Source: Branchipolynoe longqiensis (Eukaryota > Annelida > Polychaeta > Phyllodocida > Polynoidae). Taken from it: DNA of 64,000 nucleotides. How positions within the stretch are numbered: position 1 is the stretch's first letter; each line of letters starts with the position of its first letter. The translations under genes and the position numbers were made by a program. Below the pieces are notes generated by a model. The model saw only the letters and a list, made by a program, of their open reading frames with translations. It searched no databases and was not told the DNA's origin. The stretch spans positions 65,589,593 to 65,653,592 of the forward strand of contig CM059192.1 of the NCBI GenBank assembly GCA_030323885.1, in the 5' to 3' direction. Below, piece after piece: positions 31,325-42,065 of the stretch.

Positions 31325-31459
31325 AGAAGGAAGCACGTGAGGTACCAGCAATTTTAACCTACATATTGAGGATAAAAATGACCTTTCAAGACAATGGATA
31401 CTATATTTTACCGACAAGGTACGCCAACGGAATAGATGTGGTAGGGTGTGGCGGGAGGG
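31325..31459 (-). other. DIRS copy 1 internal complementary region (ICR)
   Basis: Loop between the arms. GAGAAGGAAGCACGTGAGGT continuing to ACCAGCAATT copies the sequence just inside this element's own 5' ITR (36604-36575 read in minus). AGGATAAAAATGA matches the sequence just inside its 3' ITR. It therefore fuses both subterminal regions, as DIRS ICRs do. Confidence 0.75.
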
Positions 31460-31549
31460 CCCTAGCCCACATCTATCCGAGGCTTATACCTCGGTAAAAC
31501 AACAGTTATCCATCATCTATACCCAGGTAAGATTCGTATAACTATACTA
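31460..31549 (-). repeat. DIRS copy 1 module, inner inverted arm
   Basis: Complement of 31235-31324; it directly abuts the ITR at 31550. Confidence 0.9.
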
Positions 31550-31594
31550 TTTTACCTCGGTAAACAGCCTCTAGCTAGCTTCAGGCTAGGGAGA
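31550..31594 (-). repeat. DIRS copy 1, 3' ITR
   Basis: 45 bp, TTTTACCTCGGTAAACAGCC onward on the plus strand. Identical inverted to 36601-36645. Confidence 0.9.
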
Positions 31595-31669
31595 CCTTTA
31601 CGTAATCATTTTTATCCTTAATATCATCTTTCTTATATCATCTTCTAAATTTTTTCTCACCTATTCTTA

Positions 31670-32774
31670 TCAGTTTTTGAGCAGGCGACTTGCAATGCCG
31701 GTAGGCTTTTCTAATCGCTTGTTATAATGTTTTGCAAACGACTTCGCCGTCTTCCAACCTGCATGTGCTAGTATCCTTTTCACAGAAATACCAAGCACAC
31801 GTGCCTTGGAAACCATGGCACCCCTAGTTGAGTGGGAAGAGTATTTGCTCGTATCCACTCCGGCCAATTTCAACACCGTAATTGTCCATCTGGCAAGAGT
31901 GTCTCGTGAAATTGCCTTATGTGGCTTTATAAAGCTCACCAAGAGTTGTTGTGACGCACGTAAATCCCTTGTCTTGGATATATACGCCCTTATGGCCGAC
32001 ACAACACACAATTTCCGATCATTCGGAAAACAGTCTAAGTGAACCGTAGATAAAGGGTCACCTAACGTGTTCGATTTGAGCAACCGTGCTAAATCAAACG
32101 TAGCTTGTTTCTTGTCTATTTCTAATCCTGTTAAGGATAACGCAACAATCGTCTGTCCTCTATGTCCGGTTACTAATAATAACCGAACCGCGACCTTAAA
32201 ACCTAATTGTTTTATATCTAACCACGAGTTGTGAGGCCTGAAACAACTTAAATACTATAGAAACATCCCAAAACCGACTATACTTTGGCTTTGGAGGATT
32301 CCTTTGATAAATCGACCGAAGTAGATAACCAAGGACATAATGTTTCCCAACTGTCTCGCCATCAATTCTAGGTAGTATAATTGATAACGCACATCTTGCC
32401 GCATTGATCGACCCAAAGGATAATCCTTCATCCTCTAGAGAGCGAAGAAAACGAGCTACTTGTGAAATCGTTGGATTTGTTGGCTTGACCTTCATTAACA
32501 AACAATGTACACCCCATTTCTTTAAATAAGTTGTGTACATTTTAACAGTTCCTGGCCTCCAGGCATCAGATACAATCCTGTTCTCAGTTATTTTGTCCAA
32601 ACCAAATTGCCTCAACTGGTTCCTTAGAAAAGGAATGCCAATAGGGGCGTCGTTGACACGTCGCCGTGAACCTGCAGCGGTCCGTGGTGCGTCAGATTCC
32701 CGAGTTTTCTTGGGAATCGTATATGTTCTTTTGCCAGTTGTAAAGCTACTGGCAGCCAAGGTTGCGTGTCCCAA
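31670..32774 (-). pseudogene. DIRS copy 1 tyrosine recombinase, frameshifted
   Basis: The N-terminal part (32774-32196, 192 codons) breaks at about 32235, where a 5-nt deletion relative to copy 2 (CAGGCCTCAC against CAGGCTTGGCCTCAC) shifts the frame. The C-terminal part (to 31670) keeps HSTRG (H-x-x-R), AHAGWK and the tyrosine in AKHYNK. The arginine box region is still encoded in a shifted frame. The intact enzyme would join the circular DIRS DNA into the genome. In this copy no full-length enzyme can be made. Confidence 0.85.
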
Positions 32775-34514
32775 TCGGGCACGACCAGTATTGCATGTGT
32801 CCTTTCCAAGCCGATTTTTCTCACCACTCGGCTGATAATGCTAAACGGTGGGAAAATATAAAAGTAATTATTTTCCCAGATAAACGCAAATGCGTCCACT
32901 TTCCAAGCATCCGGTTCCGGATGCCAAGAAACATAACAGGGTAACTTGTTATTATTTCGTGATGCAAACAAGTCAACTTCAGGTGTACCCCATTTGTCAC
33001 AAACAAAGTTAAACAAATGTGTCGAGAGAGACCATTCTAAATGGTCATGGAATTTCCTACTTTTATGGTCTGCAAGTGTATTTTGTGACCCTGGAATATG
33101 CGCTACCGTCAGCCAGACTTGTTGAGCCTGTGCCCAGTTCCAAATCAGTTTAGACAACTGATTGCAAAACTTTGATTTAGTTCCACCCATGTTACGAATG
33201 TATGCCATGGCAGTAGTATTATCAGTTAGTATTCTAACTTGTGATTTATTTACCTTTACTAAGCTACATAAACCTAGATAAATAGCACGTAACTCTAGTG
33301 CATTAATATGGTCTGATTTTTCATCATCAAGCCATCTACCTCCAGTTGTGACCCCATCTCTATGAGCTCCCCAACCTTCTAACGAAGCATCAGTAGTAAT
33401 TACTATGTTAGGTTCCGCCATGCGGATTGGATTTGGTGAACTTGTTATATGTCTCATCCACCACCCAATATCCTGTAGTCCTTCTTGCGAAATAACCATA
33501 TTCCGCTCAAAATTCCCTTTAGTTCGTGTTAACGCTAAATTCTTATCTATCTCTAGAGGTTTAATATGAGCCTTCCCGTATAGAATAGCGGGTGCATACG
33601 ATATCATTATCCCAATAAGGACTGCAACCTGTCTAATTTTAGGTTTTGTTAACCTAATCAGCTGAGTCGCTGTAGTCATAAACTTAACGAGTTTTTGTTC
33701 TGTTATTGACACTGTAAGAGACTGTGTATCCAGAATAAACCCTAAACACTTAAGTTGTTTTGTTGGTTTAAACACTGACTTTTGTGGATGTACATAAAAC
33801 CCCAATTTAGTGAGTAATGCACATAAATCCCTAACTGCATTCTCACAACCAATTTGTGTAGATGCTATAATAAAGGAATCATCTATATATGGAAACATTA
33901 TGTGACCTTTCCTCGCCATTACCGAGAAAACAGGTTTAAGCAGTTTAGTGAATAAACGAGGAGCACAAGCTAAGCCATTAGGCATGCAGGTAAACTCATA
34001 GAGTTGGTTATTCCAAAGAAACCGGAGAAATTTCCGATATTGTTTCATTATGGGAAGCGTGTAATAAGCATCCTGTAAATCAACACTAGCCATCCACGCA
34101 TCTGGTGTAACCAGATCTCGTGCTGTATCTAGCGAGAACATTTTAAAATGTCGATATTCAACCATTTTATTAAAGATTGTTAAATCCAGGATCATTCGAA
34201 CTTCGCCATTAGGCTTTGGTCTCGAAAAGATGTTTGAAATAAACTCCCCTGAACAGTGTCTCACTTTTTGTATAATTCCTTTGTCAAAGAATTTTTGTAC
34301 CTGTTTAGTTAGTGCCTCTCGTTCACACCGGTTCAATAATATATGGAAAAGGTACCCTGCCTTGTACGGGAGTTTGTGTTAATGGAATGTGAACACCTCT
34401 AACTATTTGTAAAATTTCTTGGTCACTAGTAATTTCGTGCCACTCAGAAATATGATTCTTAATATTACCAGCCACAAAGTTGCTTACAGTTTGTGTGTTT
34501 TTTCGAGGCTGCAA
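32624..34514 (-). pseudogene. DIRS copy 1 RT/RNase H, frameshifted
   Basis: Frame from 34336 to 32624 (570 codons) holds RT (RPKPNGEVRMILDLTIFNK, FPYIDDSF catalytic box), RNase H (TTDASLEGWG, NALELRA, LTDNTT, NTLADHKSR) and the VDLFASR...YVSWHP end domain typical of DIRS. A single inserted base at about 34325 (CCGGTGTGAA against CCAGTTGAA) separates it from its N-terminal part at 34514-34323 (NFVAGNIKNHISEW). The 3' end overlaps the recombinase frame as in copy 2. Confidence 0.85.
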
Positions 34515-34541
34515 GGACTTGCAAAGTCTGTGTTTGCACCT

Positions 34542-35884
34542 CTACTTGGACCCTCCCCTGGGGAAGGGTCTCGATGAGCTGAACCCTCGACCTAATGGCC
34601 GTATGGTGTTGTCGGTGTAGCCTGGGCGCGCACCCCGGCCCCGAAAGACTTGACCCAAGTTTGAACCCGCTCTGGTTCCTCTGGTGAACCGTCTTGGACG
34701 AAAATCCCCTCGTGACTTTTTAAAACGAGGAGGTTCCTGCCTCTTACCATCCATGTTTCTGCCACTCTTGGCTGCAGTTTCTACCTCTTTAAAGAGGTAT
34801 TGTAGTTGACCACCAAACATTTTGGTGTTATCCAAAGGTTTACCTTTAATGGGCTCTGGCGCAAGAAAGAGCGTAAAACTCCTTCCCATCATTATCCGTA
34901 ACCTTTTTAGAGCGAGCTACTTCCTTGCCCGCATCTGTGCAAACCGACTTGAAGACATTCTCATATCTCCGATACGACAAGTAATTTCCTGCCGCTGCTA
35001 ACATCGCAATGGCCTTATCCATAGTTTTAGCCAAAGATGTAAACTTATTTTCACTTTGCATTCTGTTTGCCACAGGGATAATAGCCGTTAGGGTACCAAG
35101 CACAGCTTTATGCACAGTGTGCAACACACCCTCAAACTTCTTACGATCGTCCGTCATGTTGACATCCCGATCCATCTCTTTAATAACAGAATTAGGAACA
35201 CCTTTAATACCTGTTAACTCCTCTCCTAACTTGGAGATAACCTCCGCCGGTTTAAACGTGCGGAAATGACCATTCACAGTCTCACGCATAAGCGTAGTAG
35301 TTTTAACTCGCTTAGCCTTTGGCTTCTCCACCTTCTTAGCCCTTTAGTACCAATGTCAGCAAAGACACCTTCATATACCGTGTCCGAATCCGATTCCGTA
35401 GAAGTGGAATCTTTGGACGAATCAGAAGAAGAAGAATAAACCCTTTTCTTCTTCTTCCTCTTGGACTTGATCTTTCGCTTTTTGCGAAACCCAGTCTTGC
35501 TACGCTCCCTGGTGAATTCATCACCAGAAGAAACCACATGTTTCTTCTTCTTCCTCCGTTTAGGAGAAGGAGAAGGAGCCCTCAGCTCCAACACCGAGTC
35601 AGTGTCCGAGTCATCCTCAAACTCTGCTTCTTCTTGAACACTCGGTCTAAGCCGTTTCAACGACTGCGGCGGTTTCAAAGCCATAATATGACTTTCCATC
35701 AACGCAAAGCGAGCCTCCCAATTGGAGGTTGCTGCCACATCAGGATCCTCATCCAACTCGGAGAGTATATGCTGCCCGGGCTGTGTCGCAGGCACTGCCG
35801 ACAACACAGGTGAAGAGTCGTAGTCCCACTCGGGACACGCCCCTCGGCTGCCGGTGCACCGCGCTTACTCCGCTTCGTGGCCAT
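34542..35884 (-). pseudogene. DIRS copy 1 gag-like ORF1, broken
   Basis: Three frames together cover ORF1 of copy 2. The start MATKRSKRGAPAAEGRVPSG runs into a 10-nt deletion after codon 20. The Lys-rich middle (35807-35274) and the conserved part with VNGHFRTFKPAEVISKLGEE (35331-34846) overlap with a frame change. The RGG-rich C terminus (34892-34542) follows another. ORF1 proteins of DIRS elements are thought to act as capsid-like RNA binders. Confidence 0.8.
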
Positions 35885-36600
35885 CGAGAACTGTAAACAA
35901 AGAATTTTTGTCAGTCTCGGTATATATGTATGTCACAATTCAGTTATTTCGAACTTCATTGTACATCTAATGGTGTTAGAGAACGTGTTTATACCGTTAT
36001 AACACAGGCGTAATAAGCTAAATTTGTGCGTGGATTGTGGGTCAAGCCCAAATCTATACGCGGGGTCGGGACCAGTGTATCGGCCCGCCCATCCCTCTGT
36101 TCCGCACACTTCTCCCACCTGTGACTACTACGTCAACAAGTTGGAGAAAATGCTACGAAACTCGGAGAAAACGCCTGAAAAAGTTTGTCTAGGGGAGTCT
36201 ATAAAAGAAACCCAGGAGCATCTCCATACATAACTCTCTATTAGAGTACGAGAGAATTTCCATTTGAGATAGGACGAAACCCGCATCTCTACCCAAAGTC
36301 ACACGGTGACAGGGGTGTTGACAGAACCGCTAATGACCGGTTTGGTTCCTTCGAGAAGGACTCTAGAGCGTTCTATCCTTGGTTTTTTATATAACCATAT
36401 AACTCGTCCAAAATGGACCAACGAAAGTCTAAACTTTCCATAATGATGCTCTAATGCATCATAATTAAGCTAACCACAGTTTTTATTCTACTTACTGCGT
36501 TTTAGCGTGTTTGTAGATTAAATTTGTCCAGTCCTCCACAACAACACGTTATCCACTCGTGCGTTGTGTATGCTAATTGCTGGTACCTCACGTGCTTCCT

Positions 36601-36641
36601 TCTCCCTAGCCTGAAGCTAGCTAGAGGCTGTTTACCGAGGT

Positions 36642-36645
<4 letters not shown>
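36601..36645 (-). repeat. DIRS copy 1, 5' ITR
   Basis: 45-bp inverted partner of 31550-31594, ending GGTAAAA next to a (TA)n tract. Confidence 0.9.

Positions 36646-36698
<53 letters not shown>
36646..36698. repeat. (TA)n microsatellite
   Basis: About 53 bp of uninterrupted TA directly behind the DIRS copy 1 terminus. Confidence 0.95.
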
Positions 36699-36701
<3 letters not shown>

Positions 36702-36862
36702 CACGTATATACAACGTATATGCGGCTGTAACAGAATTGCACCATGCTGCCACCCAGAGCCTCCTGGGGGGCTCACAGGGTAGTACGCTGCCAACCCACC
36801 AGGTGGATCCGGGTCCTCCCTACACCTGTTGCCTGCTGGTCGCCTCAGTGTGTCTCGACCAG
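36699..36862 (+). repeat. Dispersed repeat F, copy 2
   Basis: Inverted relative of 23409-23571 (ATACAACGTATATGCGG, TGCTGCCACCCAGAG, GGTCGCCTCAGTGTG). Confidence 0.65.
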
Positions 36863-37126
36863 TAAGTGCAGCCACACTTCCCAGCTTCAAAACTTTTTCT
36901 TTTATTCTTCATATTGATTTAGGTAGGGCATTTGAGGCCCAACCAGGTGCATTACCCTTCTTATACTATTATATATATATATATGACGGGTGGCGCCCCA
37001 AACCGATCTGAGGTTCACTAGGCTGGAACAGTAGAAAACTAGAGCAAGGCTCCTCCAGTCGATGACTGAGGGAGGAGTAAGAGCTGAGGAGCAGATGGAA
37101 GCTTCCGGCCTTATTATACTCGTATA

Positions 37127-37163
<37 letters not shown>

Positions 37164-37172
37164 AAGCTACAG

Positions 37173-38001
37173 TCAGAGAGCGTGTATACAGATGAGAGGG
37201 ACAACTCCCATACTACACCATGTAACAGATGCCGACTGTGGCGCTCCAAGTGGTGGTTGTTGAACAGTTTACGCATATGGGCAAACTCAAGGCATTGTCA
37301 ATGGTCGTGTGCAATCTTCCTACAGAAAAAGTGAAATATCTCTAAAACAACACCAAATAGAAACAAGCCGCTTAGTACATATATAGAAAACATGTTTACC
37401 AACAAGATTATATTAAATTGATATGGTTAGGGTTCTGGATTTCTATTAATTTGGAATAAAACTGACGTTTTTCACTACGCGTACGGCAAACTCAAGGCAT
37501 TGTCAATGGTCGTGTGCAATCTTCCTACAGAAAAAGTTAAATATCTCTAAAACTACACCAAATAGAAACAAGCTGCTTAGTACACATATAGAAAACATGT
37601 TTACCAACACGATTATATTAAATTGATATGGTTAGGGTTCTGGATTTCTATTGATTTGGAATAAAACTGACGTTTTTCACTACGCGTACGGCAAACTCAA
37701 GGCATTGTCAATGGTCATGTGCAATCTTCCTACAGACAAAGTTAAATATCTCTAAAACTACACCAAATAGAAACAAGCCGCTTAGTACACATATAGAAAA
37801 CATGTTTACCAACACGATTATATTAAATTGATATGGTTAGGGTTCTGGATTTCTATTAATCTTTGAAGAAAATTAATGTTTTGCATTGAGCGTACCGGCA
37901 AACTCAAGGCTTGTTCAACAATAACCGCCAGGATCGCCACTGCAGTCTGTGTTACATATTTTCGCGGGAGTTGTCCCTCTCATCTGTATACACGCTCTCT
38001 G
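37173..38001 (+). mobile_element. Core-tandem-repeat element, locus 3
   Basis: Three units of the ~205-bp core (GTGCAATCTTCCTACAG at 37308, 37513, 37719). They are framed by inverted repeats whose outer 36 bp are exact (CAGAGAGCGTGTATACAGAT and on), with a further ~60 bp imperfect (GTAACA, GACTG, GTGGCG, GTTGAACA in both). The core is that of loci 1 and 2; the frame is not. Confidence 0.75.
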
Positions 38002-38469
38002 CTACAGTACAAGAAGGAGACAAACATAGGGAATATTAGCCCTAGCCTTAAAAGAAAAATTCCGGTCGCAAGTGACAGTGGAGGCGACGGAAGTGCGGTT
38101 CGAAGTGCATTGTGGTAGGAGGTGAATAGATACTGAGAGCCGATTGGTCAATAACATAGTGAGTTATAAAGTAGTACAGAGTAATAAACATATAGATTCC
38201 CTTACGCAGCTTTATACTCGCATAATGCTTATACATCACATATGCATATATATATAATGATTTTTCAGGTGGTATGCATACATTTTCGGTGATGAAATAA
38301 AACGCTAATGGAATAAAACGCGATGCAATAAAACGTTATAAAACATCATGTATATATAATATATATATTTCTTTTAATATTTGCAATTTCAGTTAGTATG
38401 CAGCTGAGTACCTGCATAAGTGGAGCCATGATATCTATCCATATATATATATATATATAGATATATATA
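38002..38469. other. No gene seen
   Basis: Mostly AT-rich, with GGTCGCAAGTGACAGTGGAG and a (TA) tract near the end. No splice-bounded open frame. Confidence 0.4.
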
Positions 38470-38651
38470 TACAGTAAAACCTCTCTAAATCGACTGACCT
38501 TGGGACCGAGTTTAAGTGGTTCATTTCGGGAGGTGGTCGGTTTAGAGAATTAGAATATCCTTACAATGGTGTTGTTGGGACCCAAATAAAGCGATCGATA
38601 TAGGGGAGTGGTCGATCTGTGGAGGTGGTCGGTAAGAGAGGTTTTACCGTA
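38470..38651. mobile_element. TACAGTAAAACC-type MITE, complete
   Basis: 182 bp with inverted ends TACAGTAAAACCTCTCTAA and the complement TACGGTAAAACCTCTCTTAC, TA at each border and TA repeats outside. It resembles Tc1/mariner-pogo type MITEs (TA target); no transposase. Confidence 0.7.
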
Positions 38652-38677
38652 TATATAATATATAATATATATAAGTA

Positions 38678-39012
38678 AAGCTTGTTTTATTTAACGACAC
38701 CTCTAGAGCACATTATATTTCATATAATTGGCTATTGGACGTCAAACATATGGTCATTCTAGCATATTTCTTTGGAGGCAACCCACTGCCGCCACATAGG
38801 CTACACTTTCTGATAAGCAGCAAGGGATCTTTTATATGCACTTTCCCATAGACAGGACAGCGCATACCACAACCTTTGCTGAACCAGTTGTGGACCACTG
38901 GTTGGAACGGAAAATATCCCAAACTGAAAATAGGTCCACTGAGAAGGATCAATAAGATGACCAACTGCTTCACAGGTGGACACTCTACCGCCTGAGCTAC
39001 ATCCCGCTCCCT
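38678..39012 (-). mobile_element. SINE-B copy
   Basis: Minus strand: tail complement TTTATTTAACGACACCTCTA, body GTTGTGGACCACTGGTTGGA, head TACCGCCTGAGCTACATCCC. Full length. Confidence 0.8.
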
Positions 39013-39079
39013 TATATATATACACACACAAGCAGTTCGGTATAAGTTGATATAAAGGTATAGATGATGATATGCAGGT

Positions 39080-39568
39080 ATTGCAGGTATAGCAATACCT
39101 CAGGGAGTTTGACGCCCCTGCCTTGCAGAGTTGTAAACCTCTCTGCCTTGTGGTACAGGTTCTTGACAGAACCGAAGGCTAAGGGAGCAAACCCTAAACA
39201 GAAAACCATGTCACTGTGGCAGCATTAAGGGCGGTTGATGTATGGAACTCCCAACATATCCCGACCAGCCACTGCAGGGACAAATAGTTTTGCGCCTGTC
39301 TTGACATGTTCTTGCCGGTGTGAAACCCCTATTTGCTCCCCGAGAGAGTGCCGCTGGTAACTTGCAAAAGCCAGCAGCACTTCAACACTTTTGCAGGCAG
39401 CTTTCATGAAATACCATCAAGAGAAACCTGAAGCTGAGAGACATTAAGACCGACTCATGGACGCAACTCTCACAGCAGAGAGCTAAATGGAGAGCGGCAG
39501 TCAAGTAATGAAAGCAGTCTTTGTCGCATCACAACCGACAGCATGATGATGATGATGATGATGATGAT
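39080..39568 (+). mobile_element. LINE-like 3' fragment, copy 1
   Basis: Ends with a readable C terminus, KRNLKLRDIKTDSWTQ then AKWRAAVK and stop (about 39427-39508). A ~35-bp 3' UTR and (ATG)8 follow. That K-R-x-LKL-x-DI...W...WR pattern is common at the end of LINE ORF2 proteins. The upstream ~340 bp (shared with 4263-4900) has no RT motif. Confidence 0.55.
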
Positions 39569-39600
39569 ATATTACCTTCCCTACATTTATACTTATATAC

Positions 39601-39954
39601 TTAAAGCTGCGTAGTCCGATGAAAACATAGAATTTTCAAAACCAAAACAATTATCTAGATTGTTTTCTACATAACTAACTTAGATGCTGGTGCACTTATT
39701 AAACATTTGTCATCACATATAAGGGGATATTGAGTCAATTAATAGAACCTGTTACTGCAGAAGCCTATGGTGTTAGAGTTTTGGCAAGCTTGCCAAAATT
39801 AATTTAGCATTTTTCCATTTCAAATATCTCAAAAGTGAGTGATTTAAAATAAAACTTACTTCAAACTAAAGTAAGGTAGATTATAATGAACAACCTAATA
39901 TGTTTATCTCAGAAAATGAGAGAAACTCAAAACCATCGGACTATGCAACTTTAA
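39601..39954 (-). mobile_element. TTAA-flanked MITE, best copy
   Basis: 354 bp from TTAA AGCTGCGTAGTCCGATG to CATCGGACTATGCAACT TTAA, complementary ends with two mismatches. No coding capacity. It serves as the reference copy for the family here. Confidence 0.75.
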
Positions 39955-39957
39955 GCT

Positions 39958-39999
<42 letters not shown>
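39958..39999. repeat. (TA)n microsatellite
   Basis: TA run with one AAA break. Confidence 0.9.
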
Positions 40000-40005
40000 G
40001 GAACA

Positions 40006-40345
40006 GACGGGATGGCCGAATGAGTTAGACTTGAGTGTCCGTCTCCCGTGCTGGTAGATCGTGGGGTCGTGGGTTCGAACCCTGGTCGAGTCAAACCAAT
40101 GACTTAAAAATTGATACTTGTCGTTTCCTAGCCAGGCGCTCGGCATTATTAGGACAGGGCAAGGACTGGTGTGCTCAGTGTCAGGATTATGTGACTGAGT
40201 GGGATACCAGGTCATGGTGCTGCCGGCCTGGTTTCCCAGTGGGACAGCACTATAAAGTCACTATGAGTGGGCACTGTCACAAGTCGGTACCCATCCTGAT
40301 ATGACCTTAGATGTTGCTAGGACGTAAAACAACAATAAACAAACT
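40006..40345 (+). mobile_element. SINE-A copy, full length
   Basis: Head GGGATGGCCGAATGAGTTAG, B-box GGGTTCGAACCCTGG, body AGGACAGGGCAAGGACTGG and CAGTGGGACAGCACTATAAA, 3' CCTTAGATGTTGCTAGGACG, tail ACAACAATAAACAAAC. Well preserved, so probably young. Confidence 0.85.
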
Positions 40346-40397
40346 ATATATGTGTGTGTGTGTGGCTTAAGGCCTGTGACGCTGGATCCGTTTCCCC

Positions 40398-40411
40398 CCA
40401 CTAGGTGGCGC
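40398..40411 (+). promoter_or_regulatory. CTCF-like motif
   Basis: CCACTAGGTGGCGC, 14 of 14 to CCASYAGRKGGCRS; same sequence as 27346-27359. Confidence 0.35.
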
Positions 40412-40574
40412 ATATATCAGTGTCATTAACTGTCTATTCAACACCAGGTCAGGTTTAGCTTTGGGATTAGCGGCTGCTGTGGTCGTGTCGGCTGAACATT
40501 TTGGTGATCGGGCAATTCCTAGTATGTCGAGTGGTAGGGTGTCGAAAATAGGATTGATTCAGTGATCAGGGTTG

Positions 40575-40735
40575 TGCATCCTTACAAAATATCAGGTCAC
40601 ATCAGGGTGGGCACCGACCTGTGTTAGTGCATTCGCACGCTGGCTTGTGGCTTTATAGTATTGCACTGTTGGGGATACTATGCCACCAACAGCGTGATAC
40701 GATATCACACTCAGTCACAGTATCCTGACACTGAT
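40575..40735 (-). mobile_element. SINE-A middle fragment
   Basis: ATATCAGGTCACATCAGGGT to ACAGTATCCTGACACTGAT is a diverged, minus-strand 3' half. Confidence 0.55.
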
Positions 40736-40739
40736 ACAA

Positions 40740-41580
40740 TATGTATGTTCTATATAGTATGTAGTTATTAAAAGCTGCATAATTCCATGAAAGAGCAAAG
40801 ATGTGTATTATAATGCCATGCATGATGTTATATGTAATACTGTACGCCACCTATGACATACACAAAAGAACCAAAGTGAAATTACTAGAAAATAGGAGAA
40901 TAATTCATTTGAAAACATTAGCATATAGCTAAAGTCAAAGCAAGAAACTTCTAACAAAACCACAAAGGGCTACTAGAGCAAATAATGCGCCACTACTAAA
41001 GCAGACCAGAAGCCAAATAAAAGCTCATGAGAGAAGCACGCTGGAAATGGCTGCCCAGGTGTGCAATGCCCAAACGGTAAAGGAACAACAAATTCCTGAC
41101 CTAAAAACTTACAAAAAATATCTGTGCAAAATAAGGCTAGAAAACCCCCACTAAGCTGCACTGCAAAGGGGCATGTGATATGTCACCACCAACCAGCGGG
41201 TCACCCAATGGAAGGTAACCATGCCAAAGGTAGCCAGATAACATACCACACAACTACGCACAAGCCTATGATATTTAATTAAGAGTAGGCTAGTCTAGTA
41301 ATAAGAGTAGAACAAAATAAAATACATATATGCCAAGAAAATCCATAGGCTACTAACCATACCAACCAATTATCTATCTGCTACTGAAATGCAGGCAATC
41401 AAATAACTTATCAGCAGGTACTGTGTGGTAAGATAACACCAACACTACAACTGGCCAGCATTGAAAACAAGCCTGGGTGACCAGGTTTATATGCTATGGA
41501 CAGTACAAATACAGCCTCTATTTTTTTTAAACAATAAAAAACCCATAATTGTATGCGCAATGCTATTTATATAATGCAAT
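40740..41580. other. No supported gene
   Basis: AT-rich. The stretch 40930-41160 is more complex (GCTCATGAGAGAAGCACGCT) and open on the minus strand for about 60 codons, but without splice sites or a recognisable domain. Confidence 0.4.
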
Positions 41581-41587
41581 TTATAAT

Positions 41588-41800
41588 GCTATACGGGTGG
41601 CTGAATAAGTTAGAGCATCCGTCTCCGGTGTTGGTAGATCATGCGATCGTGGGTTCGAACCCTGGTCGAGTCAAACCAATGACTTAAAAATTGATACTTG
41701 TCACTACCTAGCCTGGTGCTCGGCATTATTAGGATAGGGCAAGGAGCAGTGGAATGAGGAAGACCAATCATCTGCGATTGAAATTTCCCGAGCTTAATCA
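41588..41800 (+). mobile_element. SINE-A variant with different tail
   Basis: Usual head and body up to GGATAGGGCAAGGA, then GCAGTGGAATGAGGAAGACC and AATTTCCCGAGCTTAATC instead of the SINE-A 3' half. The same junction occurs, reversed, at about 9875 and 52990, so it is a real subfamily. Confidence 0.75.
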
Positions 41801-41814
41801 ACTAATGTACAAAA

Positions 41815-42065
41815 ACAAAAAATATAATGCCATATATAATGATATATATAATGAGATACATAATGCTATACATAATCCTCTATATAATCCTATCTACATA
41901 TAATGCCATATATACTGATATATAATGAGATACATAATGCTGTACATAATCCTCCATATAATCCTATCTACATATAATGCCATATATACTGATATATATA
42001 ATGGTGTGCATAATCCTCTATATAATCCTATCTACATATAATGCCATATATAATGCCATAATATA
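41815..42065. repeat. AT-rich tandem repeat, ~88-bp unit, three copies
   Basis: TATATAATGCCATATATAAT, GAGATACATAATGCTATACA and TAATCCTCTATATAATCCTA recur in order (starts near 41822, 41898, 41975). Confidence 0.8.

Larger units (their letters stand above)
31235..36645 (-). mobile_element. DIRS-type retrotransposon, copy 1 (decayed)
   Basis: 5.4 kb on the minus strand. In element order: ITR (36645-36601), gag-like frame, RT/RNase H frame, tyrosine recombinase frame, inverted ITR (31594-31550), then a 90-bp arm (31549-31460), a 135-bp internal complementary region and the second arm (31324-31235). At least four frameshifting indels relative to copy 2 disable the proteins. No target-site duplication is seen; TA repeats flank both ends. 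The same gene order and terminal design appear at 46928-52359. Confidence 0.9.
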
